Assembly (NCBI GenBank): GCA_024036415.1
Contig: JAMWET010003603.1
Coordinates: 216,001 to 280,000, forward strand
DNA: 64,000 nt
Reading direction: 5' to 3'
Source of the DNA: Prochilodus magdalenae
Taxonomy: Eukaryota > Chordata > Actinopteri > Characiformes > Prochilodontidae
Each line of letters starts with the position of its first letter. Positions within the stretch are counted from its first letter, which is position 1. Both the position numbers and the translations under genes were made by a program. Of this stretch, positions 55,691-64,000 are shown piece after piece. The notes beneath the pieces are model-generated. The model was not told the DNA's origin, searched no databases, and worked only from the letters and a program-made list of their open reading frames with translations.

Positions 55691-57200
55691 ATGGTTGCTG
55701 TCCTTGGCTGAGACATCGGGAGTAAGGAGGGGTGGGTCTGTCTACATGTTTTACTGAGCTGTTCCTGTTAATAACTGACTGATATGCCAGGTTTGAGGAT
55801 CTAGTCACATGATTTGGTACGTCACATGACAGTGTTATTTAATTAAAGCGATATTAAAGTCTCTGTATCTTATAGTTTAGGCCTTTTTCAGTCTCACGGG
55901 CTCAGATCATTTTATATGGTCATTTTTCAGTTTATCTTGGGATGCTTTTTGTTGCTGCACATGTAAATGAGGTCTATTCTGATTGGTTGCTCTGCACTGC
56001 AACAGCTTTCGAAGTTCATATCTGTCCTCAGTGCACTTACAGAGTGTGTAGGTCGGACTTGGGTCGAATAGGCAGCTATGAATAAATGGGTCGGTCGGTT
56101 TTTGTGACGCCACAAAAATGATGAATCTAAAATTGCCTGGTTTTAGAGCATGGGACACTTTTTATAGAGGGACACTATGGATAAGGAGGATATGCATGTG
56201 TAATAAGCATATAATAAACATATTAACAGTGCAAAGTAAAGAACATGCTATATCCCATGATACGGGCCCTTTAATGTTATAGTCAGGCGGTAGATGGGTT
56301 AACCCTTTAAGCTCTGGGGCTCGGTACACTGCTTAGTGACTTTGCTAGCCCTGGACTACATTGGGAATGCTTAGTGGTCCAGGACTCGGCTGAACTGATG
56401 TGTCCATATGTCTGCCCACACTGTTATGACTACATAACGTTTTTAGCGTCATAGTTAGCTGCAGTTCTTGCATAATAAATCTTAAGATTAATAACTGAAT
56501 AATAAGCCTAGATTTTAATCCCATCGTCTGGCATGCTGTGGAAGCCTAGCGCGGTCCACTGCGATGTATTTGTCCACCCCCGCGGTGTTTAACGCTAATA
56601 AACTCTCCATCCTGGCTCGTTTTAATCGCATGTTTGCGGGGCTTATCCTCGGTGACAGGCACATTTGACCGTGACTGGCGTGCCACTGACACGCTTAAGC
56701 AAATCCACCTCGTCCACTCGCTGTGACTCACTCGCTTTCCCTTCTTCACCCAGATGGAGAGTGGACACCAGTGGGGCCTTCTTGGGACGTGTCCTAAAAA
56801 AGAGCTTTTCCTCAGTGGATTAGGAGATGTGCTGTCGGAGATGATGATATGTGGTACGTGATGAGGCCGTGGCTGAACACGCTTTGGACTTCCTGTCCTG
56901 AGACCTCTGCCAAAAACTGCTTCTCTCCCTCCACCACCACCGCACCACCCCCCACCCGCCCCTTTCCCGCATGTTTAACTTAATATGTAGTTCAACACGA
57001 ACACAAACAAATATTAAAGCATCCTCCAGCACAAAGGCCGCACGGCTTTAAGATGCGGATTCCTGTCAGGGTCGATGCACTGTTAAAAACAAATGCCATT
57101 AAAGAACCACTGTTAGATCCCTAAAACCATTATCTGAGGTTCCTCAAAGGAATGGTTAGATGAGAAACCTGATTTGTTGGGTTTTCCAGTGGGTCTATCT
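55691..57200. other. Unassigned; candidate conserved block 56500-56760
   Basis: 56500-56760 is non-repetitive (GCGGTCCACTGCGATGTATT, GTTTAACGCTAATAAACTCT, TTTTAATCGCATGTTTGCGG), CpG-containing and without a coding frame. The rest is unassigned. AAGAACCACTGTTAG near 57100 resembles a common fish repeat but is too short to call. Confidence 0.35.
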
Positions 57201-57208
57201 GTATTTGA

Positions 57209-58250
57209 CAGTGTTGGACGAAGTACCCAAACCATGTAGCTGAGTTAGAGTAGAGACCCCCAAGGTAAACTACTCCTCCAGTGTCAGTGGAAGTTCCTCC
57301 CTTTAGACCTCCACTGGAGTAACAGTACTAAAGTATGTACCTCCAGATGTACTTAAGTATGTAGAGTAACAGTGCTAAAGTATGTACCTCCAGATGTACT
57401 GAAGTATGGAAAGCAACAGTACTAAAGTATGTACCTCCAGATGTACTGAAGTATGGAGAGTAACAGGAGCATGGTTTATTACGGCTCTAATGTCCTATTA
57501 TCATTTCTGGAACAGGACTCTTCATCAGCTCAGTGTAGGTGAAGAGACTCTAGTGTCTCTCAGTCCACCAGTCTTTAATAGAAGCTCATTCATTAGTCTG
57601 ACACTGACGTCTATTTACATCGTCATCAGCACAGAACCCTGACAGAGAACAGGTTCCATTAGCTAGAGCTGTCAAATAACCTTTTGCAAACGGTTACATT
57701 TTATTTTATTAGCGTGCTACAAGTTCATTAAAAATGTCAAAACTTTAAACAGGTTCACTAACGAGCTTCTCTTGACTGTACTGTATCTGTAGGTCTCTGG
57801 TCATAAACCTCAACCAGCCCAAACAGGTAATGAGGTTTGTATAAAATCCGAAAAAGACGCTCGCCAGTCACGAGGGCGTGTGTACATGGTTCTATATTGT
57901 GTCTACAGTATATACCCACAAAGTCAGGAACTGTATGTTTGATCTGTTTACCAACCCCGTCCTGCTTTACCTGCCTTCCTCCAGGTGCTCCTTCATGTAG
58001 TCCAGGCCTGAACTGGACATTTCCATTGAGGCTAGGAATCAGTAAATAAGCTTGCTTCGTTGTGACATGTTACGTATTTACTCGCACGTGAGCCGAAAGA
58101 AAAAACAGACTTGGCCATAATGTAGTGGAGTTAAAGCGAGACATTGGAGTTTGAAATGTTAAAGTAAACAGTCGCCCAAAGTGGAAATACTTCAGTAAAG
58201 TACAGATGGACGAACATGTATGTATAGGAACCAATTACTGTCCACCACTG
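57209..58250. mobile_element. Non-autonomous hAT element with target duplication
   Basis: Left end CAGTGTTGGACGAAGTACCC; right end ATTACTGTCCACCACTG, whose reverse complement starts CAGTGGTGGACAGTAAT. Flanks are GTATTTGA (57201-57208) and GTATTTGT (58251-58258), an 8-bp duplication with one mismatch, as expected of hAT. Both subterminal regions contain many GTACTTAAGTA-like motifs, which may be transposase binding sites. No transposase frame is present. Confidence 0.85.
57309..57465. repeat. Subterminal ~49-bp tandem units in hAT
   Basis: TAACAGTACTAAAGTATGTA plus CCTCCAGATGTACTTAAG is repeated about three times inside the hAT element. Confidence 0.8.
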
Positions 58251-58444
58251 GTATTTGTTTAGATGAGACATGCTTGGTGTCTAGATTGTTCCTCTGGATC
58301 TAATGTGGAGTCCTTGGAGTAAATACAGCCCAAAAACTTTTCTCAGCCTGGATCCAGGTCTTCATCCAGGTCTTCAGCACTGGGCTGGGGTTGCCAGGTA
58401 ATCGTTTACTTGCTCTATGTCTGTGTATCAGTCTCTAGGTACCA

Positions 58445-58600
58445 GCACTGGCCCCTGTTTGGGCAGTGTCTGAGCTCATGGTGAGTTTTAGGCTCTACAC
58501 TTCCTGTACTAGCTGGAATATTATCCAATGGAACACTAAGCACGGTTGTATGTTGCTCTGGATAAGAGCGTCTGCTAAATGCCTTAAATGTAAATTCATT
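58445..58600 (+). repeat. LINE/SINE 3' tail repeat, copy 2
   Basis: About 95% identical to 9610-9770; here the tail is closer to the usual form (GCTCTGGATAAGAGCGTCTG, CTAAATGCC). Confidence 0.7.
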
Positions 58601-59310
58601 AATGCATCCACACAGACTTGCTGATGTGGCTTAGAGCACAGTGTGACTTATTATGATCCATAAAAATGAACCACATCTCACTGTGTAGCTCACCTATAGC
58701 ACAGGCATGCGGAGGCTAGGTTACACCAGTGATCTCTGTTGCTGCTACAGTTTTAAAAATCCAAAGACTATGCAGCCTCCACATCCCTGCATCACACGTG
58801 GATATCTGTAGGTGAGTGTGTGCCCACATACATACGGTGAAGTTCCATTTTTACTGTTCACCGTGAGCCAGGCTGAACTACATCAGTCAGTGTGTTAGCC
58901 CTTTGGACCAACAGAACCCTGGTTCCTGAACTGTTTCCATTCAGGCTTTGTGGAACCATCCTGCTATCCGGGGAACCAGTCTGTGTTTGCACCACCTTTT
59001 ATTGAAACCAAGAGACATCGAGAGATATGTCAGCAGCGACAGCAGAGGGCACTGCACAGCAAACAGTGAAAACAAGATGGCGGAGTGTCCAGATGGCGGA
59101 GTGTCCAGATGACCTGCAAGTGGGGATTTATATCCAGAAGGCAAGCACGGACCGACTACTGGTGATAAGCCGACACAGGTGAGGTTCTTCACCTTTACCA
59201 TCATGGTTCATGCTGAAGAACCTGCTGTTCTTTGGTTTCAGCTGGGAAGGAACTTTTCAAATTCCGAACCTGATTATTTTTGGTAGAAATCCACCGAATG
59301 GTTTAAAATT
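58601..59310. other. Unassigned sequence
   Basis: AGATGGCGGAGTGTCC is duplicated in tandem at 59075-59106 (YY1-like AAGATGGCGG core in the first copy). No gene recognised. Confidence 0.4.
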
Positions 59311-59318
59311 GGTGGCAC

Positions 59319-59644
59319 CTTTATTTTATTTTATTTTATCTTAGTTTGTACATGTTTTTTATTTGTTTTGATCCCTTTTTATTTATTTATTTATTTATAT
59401 ATATATATATATTTTTTTATTTTTTATTTTTTATATATATATTTATTTATTTTTTTATTTTATTTTATTTTATTTTATTTTATTTTATTTTATTTTTATT
59501 TTTATTTATTTATTTTATTTTATTTTCTTTCTAGGGAGGGCATTGTATGTTTGTGTGTTTAGATATGCTTACTGTTTACAATAAATTGTAATATAACTGC
59601 TTTTTCTAAAAAATAATAAAAATTATGAAAAAAAAAAAAAAATG
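59319..59644 (+). mobile_element. Poly(A) retro-insertion with 8-bp target duplication
   Basis: GGTGGCAC occurs at 59311-59318 and again at 59645-59652. Between them are a T-rich ATTTT/ATTTA region (59319-59530), GGGAGGGCATTGTATGTTTG, candidate AATAAA signals (59580, 59616) and a 3' run of about 14 A. This is the form left by LINE-mediated retroposition. The source element is not recognised; a U-rich transcript 3' end or a LINE end is possible. Confidence 0.7.
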
Positions 59645-60899
59645 GGTGGCACAAGTCAGAACAGAACCTGCTCCACGTTGGTGGAAAAGCCTTGTGAGTG
59701 ACCTTAACGAAGACCTGGGTTCGGTTGGATGTTTTTGTGGTGGCTGTATTTACAGAAGAGACTCAGGTGACTATTGACTTTGCTGGTTAGCAGTAGTAGC
59801 CTCGTAGCTCCAGACTAGTGCTAAATTAAAGGAGAAGAATTGGGGCACCAACGTTGGTCATTGGCTGATCAAGTACAGGTGGAGCTAGGGAGCTTTGAAA
59901 ACAGAGTTGACACCGTCAATGCAATTGCTGGCCTAAGGAGACATGCTGAAAGAGAGCTGCTTCACCTTGACACTGTGCGACCTCCAGCGTCACTCCCCAC
60001 TCAGATTTCCCAAATTAAATTGAAACCCAGTTTGCTGTTGACCTTTCCAAAGGGCAACCAATCAGTTAGCTACGTAATGACCACAGGTCAACGTCGTTGG
60101 GTTTTATCCTGATGTGGCTTTCACACTTGCGCTTGTCTACAGCATGTGTGTGCTAATGATGTAGGACAGCTTAAACCCAGTGATGAGCACAGTGACTCAC
60201 AATCCATGAAGCATCCTTAGAGGAACGCTGGGTAAGTTACATTTCCCCCCAAGCCATTCTTTTAAGGAGCCGGTGGGAGGTGTGAGTGTGAATGCTTGAT
60301 AGTGTGAAGGCTTTGGACCAACTTGCGGCGGTTGTCTAGAACCCTGTGTCTGAGCTGAGAAGCTATCTAGGAACCTGTATTTTTCAGGGTGTACGGTGGC
60401 ACCAGCGGTACAGTCATGTGAAATGGGTGGGAAGGCATATTAGGATCCTAAGTAGATTAGATCCCGTGTGTCTGTGTGCACTTCTTCACCCATATCATAG
60501 CATCATCATCAGCTCCTGAAGTTACGGTGACAGTTATACGAGGCTGGAGTAAATTTAGAATGATGACTCAATTCTAGTTCCTGATTGCACACATTTATCT
60601 CTTTTCCTGTGGATACTGATGAATATCAATACTGTGAGAACTGTGAGCTTATAGGCGTATATACAGTCAGCTTCAGGGTGTGAAATACTCATGTTGACTG
60701 GCAACTACAGTGTAGACTGGCTGTAGGTCTGCACCCAACCCAGTATTTTCTCAGTTGAATCAGATTGGGCTGTACCATTGTCTGACCAGGATCTGAGTAT
60801 CCATATTTTTATATTATCTAGTAATATGAAAATATAATGCAACATGTCATGGGACGACGAAAATAAGTCACCTTGTGTGTTTCTGGTGGTTGTACCTTC
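59645..60899. other. Unassigned sequence
   Basis: No gene or named repeat. The frame at 59840-60112 has no motif. GGTCAACGTCGTTGGGTTTT at about 60087 resembles a short fish repeat motif, not called. Confidence 0.4.
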
Positions 60900-60929
60900 A
60901 GACTCCTGCAGATGGCGCTATAAATCCCT

Positions 60930-61193
60930 GTGGGGATGAGTGATGGGATCCATAGATTGAGAAGAGGTGCTACAGTGCAGGGAATGTCTCCTTCCATGTG
61001 TGGAAAACACTCCAGAGCAGATGTTAATGATTGGCTAAAAGGAGGGACTGGGCATGTGGGCGTGGCCAAAGACCATAGTGTGAAGGAAGTAGCTGAATCT
61101 GCAGGTGTGTGGAAGCGTACGGTCATACGGGTCTACCAGCAGTGGCTACAATCCCAGTCTACGGGAAGCTCTCCTCAGAGTTGTCCCAGGTAA
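60930..61193 (+). pseudogene. Possible Tc1/IS630-type helix-turn-helix fragment
   Basis: The frame contains SVKEVAESAGVWKRTVIRVY followed by QQWLQSQS, which has the shape of the Tc1/IS630 DNA-binding helices (x-VxEVAExAGVSxRTVxRVYxxW). MSPSMCGKHSRADVNDWLKG upstream may be the preceding part of a diverged N-terminus. No catalytic domain and no inverted repeats were found around it, so it would be an isolated relic. Confidence 0.4.
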
Positions 61194-61195
61194 GA

Positions 61196-61910
61196 CATCC
61201 ACCAAATCTGGCTCCAGCTCTGAAATCCAGGTTTGGATTGCTGGCCTATAATGTCAGAATGCCAGATGGACTGGTGTACTAATGAACTTTAGACAAATTA
61301 AATTTTTAATTAATGTAGATGGCAATAAAAACAGCAGGACAGCGTTAAACAACTTCACAGCATCGTTTGCTTTGAAACAATAACTTTGTGTCTTGGCCAG
61401 GATGAGCAGATTAGGCTGCTGTACTGAACGAAGAAACGAACACATTAAACACTTGCAGCTCGGTTGTTTGTATTCGTCTCTGCTCGAAATGTGGTTTACC
61501 ACTCTCTAAGCACAAGCACTCCCACCAGCTAGATGTCATATAGCGGCGTACGGACTTCCTGCCTTCCTGTGAACAGAATGACTTGCTTTATCTGTTGGGT
61601 AAATCTGCCCAGATGATTACTAAATAGCCTCCACTGTTGTGTAGTGAGAAGTTGGACAGGCCTCCAGACTGAGAGCTGTTTGTAGCTCCCTTAACTTACC
61701 AGCTACTCCATCTCAGGCTTCAGCTTCTCTCATCAGTCAACGCCCCAGTGCTGCTGGAGTATAACTACATCACTGATTCTCCTTCTTTAATCCTCACTGT
61801 GATCACAATCCCAGGCTCAACTCCTGCCTCTGTCAACTCCATGGACTACATTTCCCACCATACACCCTGTCATGATGTCACTACCACATGCTCACAATCC
61901 ACCAAGTACC
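61196..61910. other. Unassigned sequence
   Basis: No gene or repeat family recognised. Confidence 0.4.
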
Positions 61911-62946
61911 TACACTATATAGTTAAGAGTATTTGCTCGTCTGCCTTCACACGTATATGAACTTAAGGGAATTCCCATTTCTAATCCATAGGGTGTAATA
62001 TGATGTCGGCCCACCCTTTGCAGCTATAACAGCTTCCCCTCTCCTGGGAAGGCTTTCCACAGGGTTTAGGAATGTGTTAATGGGAATAACTGACCATTCT
62101 TCCAGAAGTGCATTGGTGAGGTCAGACACTGATGTTGGACGAGAAGGCCTGGCTCGCAGCCTCCGCTCTAATCCATCCCAAAGGTGTTCTATCGGGTGGA
62201 GGTCAGGACTCTGTGCAGGCCAGTCCAGTTCTTCCACCCCAGACTCGCTCATCCGTCTCTTTATGGAGCTTGCTCTGTGCACTGGTGTTCAGTCATGTTG
62301 GAACAGGAGGGGCCGTCCCCAAATTGTTCCCACCTACAGGACTGTCCCATTGTTCTCAAGCATGAGAATCATCTAGAGTCTCCTGGTCTGCTGAAGCATT
62401 AAGAATTCCTTTCACTGGCCAAGCCCAACTCCACACAACCCCATTCCATAATCTCTAGTTGCTGTTCTCCGTCGGACTGCCAGACGGAGACGTGTGAGTG
62501 GTCACTCTAGAGAACACGCCTCCACTGCTATAGAATCCAGTGGCGGTGCTTTACACCACTGCATTCACTGCTTTGCACTGCACTTGGTGATGTAAGGCTT
62601 GGATGCAGCTGCTCGGCCATGGAAACCCGTTCCATGACCCGTTCCAGGCCTACCACTTCATGGCTGAGCTGCTGTCGTTCCCAATCACTCCCACTGTGTT
62701 ATAATCCCACTGCCAGTGGACTGTGGAATATACAGTAGTGTGGAAATTTCAGGACTGGCCTTGTAGCACAGGTGGCATCCTATCACGGCACCACGCTGGA
62801 GTTCCCTGAGCTCCTGAGAGCGACCCATGCTCTCACTGATGTCTGTAGGAACAGTCTGGATGTCCAGGTGCTCGGTTTATACACCTGTGGCCATGGAAGT
62901 GACTGAAACACCTGGATTCAATTACTACATTTAGCAGTATAGTGTA
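61911..62946 (-). mobile_element. Tc1-like family B element, longest copy
   Basis: Both ends are present: TACACTATATAGTTAAGAGT on the left and GCAGTATAGTGTA on the right, decayed versions of the family B inverted repeat. Length 1036 bp. The transposase lies on the minus strand and covers N- and C-terminal parts, with a central deletion. Confidence 0.88.
61947..62828 (-). pseudogene. Tc1-like transposase pseudogene (family B)
   Basis: It starts at ATG 62826-62828 (minus) with MGRSQELREL. The DNA-binding region is followed by a deletion. One frame keeps SDHSHVSVWQSDG, which holds the first catalytic aspartate (family SDESRF-S-WQSDG), after an in-frame TAG. The last part reads QHD, TGA, TPVHRASSIKRRMSESGV, then DWPAQSPDLHPIEHLWDG, with the catalytic glutamate. 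Counting the TGA, 34 positions separate the second aspartate from the glutamate, so this is DD34E. The end LPRRGEAVIAAKGGPTSYYT is intact. Stops and deletions make it inactive. Confidence 0.85.
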
Positions 62947-63470
62947 CATTAGCATGGTAGCTCCAGGCAAACGTCAGGCACCAGTCATGCCTTAACGGTT
63001 CAGCTAAAATGTTATTTGTAAATGATTTTGTTTACATTAATAACTTGTTTACAGTTTTGTTTTTACAGGAATGAATGTTTAATAGCATTTTAATGAATAA
63101 TTAATAATGAACAAATAATGGAAATAAGGGGAAAATGTGAATATGAAAAAAACATGAAAATTTTAAATGAACTGAACATGAAATATGACAGCAGATGGTT
63201 CGGCTATACTGTGGCTCCTGTAAACACAGCCTCTAACGTCCCTGTGCTGCTCAGAGTTGTGTGAAAACACAATGTGTGGAACAGATTGTCCAAGCCTGAC
63301 TAAAAACTCTAGAGGCTGATGTGTCATCCGCCGTTTGCCGCTTTGTGGCTGGTGGGCTTTGTGGCAGTGGGGTGAATTCTCCTGTGAATACCTTCCGGAT
63401 GGAACATCATTAGCACCTAGAAAGATACTAATATGAGATACTAATAATACTCTGTCTGGGATGCAGGAAA
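62947..63470. other. Unassigned sequence
   Basis: AT-rich 63000-63180; no gene recognised. Confidence 0.4.
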
Positions 63471-63900
63471 AAACTACCCCAGCCACTTTATTAGGTCTAT
63501 ACCTGCACTCACTGTCCACTGTATCAGCTCCACTGACCATACAGGACACTCTGTAGTTCTACAGGTACAGACTGTAGTCCATCTATTTCTCTGTGTACTG
63601 TATTACCCTGTTCTTCAATGATCAGGACCCCCACAGGACCACCACAGAGCAGGTATGATGTAGGTGGTGGATCATTCTCAGCACTGCAGTGACACTGACG
63701 TGGTGGTGGTGTGTTAGTGTGTGTGGTGCTGGTGTGAGTGGATCAGACACAGCAGTGCTGCTGGAGTGTTTAAACACTGTGTCCACTCACTGTCCACTCT
63801 ACTAGACACTCCTACCTTGCTGGTCCACTTCGTAGATGGACAGTCAGAGACGATAGCTTATCTGCTATCAGTGTTGGTCATCCTCTAGGCCTTCATCAGT
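63471..63900. repeat. Palindromic repeat family H, copy 3 (one arm)
   Basis: CCACTTTATTAGGTCTATAC, ACAGACTGTAGTCCATCTAT, AGGACCCCCACAGGACCACC, GGTGGTGGATCATTCTCAGC and ACTGCAGTGACACTGAC run as one arm of the family seen at 13.7 and 26.7 kb. The centre (CTTCATCAGTGGACACAGGA) passes into the tandem array at 63902. The 128-codon minus frame at 63163-63549 is not a gene. Confidence 0.8.
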
Positions 63901-63901
63901 G

Positions 63902-64000
63902 GACACAGGATGCTGCCCACAGGAAGCTGCCCACAGGACCCTGTCCACATGATGCTGCTCACAGGACGCTGCCCACAGGACGCTGCCCACAGGACGCTGC
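63902..64000. repeat. 14-bp array at window end (CCCACAGGACGCTG)
   Basis: At least six units, the last three perfect, cut by the window edge. Variants have GATGCTG, GAAGCTG or GACCCTG. It derives from the centre of repeat H. Confidence 0.9.

Noticed and set aside
59346..59562. Hydrophobic 62-64-codon frames (LFIYLFIY)
   Set aside because: Translation of ATTTT/ATTTA repeats in the retro-insertion.

Overview
The window is eukaryotic, non-coding and repeat-dominated. Its content points to a teleost fish, and more tentatively to an otophysan (characiform, catfish or gymnotiform type). The evidence is several Tc1-like DNA transposon relics ending in GGPTxY, hAT elements with CAGTG/CACTG-type or CAGGGCTCTAGA ends, LINE fragments of teleost type ending in TCTGGATAAGAGNGTCTRCTAAATG tails, tRNA-derived SINE pieces with an exact GGTTCGATTCC B box, a palindromic repeat (family H here) that I recall as common in otophysan genomes, and many micro- and minisatellites. 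I found no host protein-coding exon I would defend, no rRNA or tRNA gene, no CRISPR array and no bacterial operon structure. Most open reading frames are chance or repeat-derived. The window is best read as a gene desert or a large intron.

Layout: 0-11.9 kb is mostly unassigned sequence with three relics of one Tc1-like family (family A, 3.7, 6.5 and 10.1 kb), a LINE/SINE tail (9.6 kb) and a LINE 3' end running into (TATC)n (10.7 kb). 11.9-15.4 kb holds nested elements: a LINE 3' end split by a family B Tc1-like element, a family H repeat, and a palindromic MITE (family P) split by a hAT-like insertion. 16.2-25.5 kb has a 73-bp minisatellite, (AAT)n, a 650-bp purine tract with GACA repeats, another family B Tc1 copy and a long (TA)n/(CA)n run. 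26.7-28.1 kb is a family H repeat split by a 1153-bp hAT-like element that carries a zinc-finger-like coding remnant. 29.4 kb is a fold-back element.

32.3-38.8 kb is a satellite-rich zone: LINE remnant, TTGTC/GACAA/GATAA pentamer blocks that flip strand, two 33-bp minisatellite arrays inside an 822-bp tandem duplication, a family A Tc1 copy and a 25-bp array of about 50 units. 39.98-43.3 kb is a rearranged locus: a duplicated block, a MITE, and a ~345-bp inverted repeat whose left arm alone holds a Tc1-like insertion (family C), so the right arm preserves the empty site. 44.3-53.8 kb has a 21-bp array, a hairpin, a head-to-head SINE composite, a 34-bp array open in all three forward frames and a ~140-bp satellite. 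54.9-64 kb holds a duplicated AGATT-repeat unit, a 1042-bp non-autonomous hAT, a poly(A) retro-insertion with target-site duplication, a long family B Tc1 copy (minus strand) and a family H repeat whose centre has expanded into a 14-bp array at the window edge.

Seven blocks of balanced, non-repetitive sequence with TAAT-rich motifs (22.6, 36.1, 45.9, 47.4, 51.3, 54.2 and 56.6 kb) are candidates for conserved non-coding elements. This is inference only. The genes listed do not work together: all coding remnants are transposase or reverse-transcriptase debris. I did not find a convincing new biological system. The most informative observations are the nested insertions, the preserved empty site, and arrays whose period makes several frames open at once.
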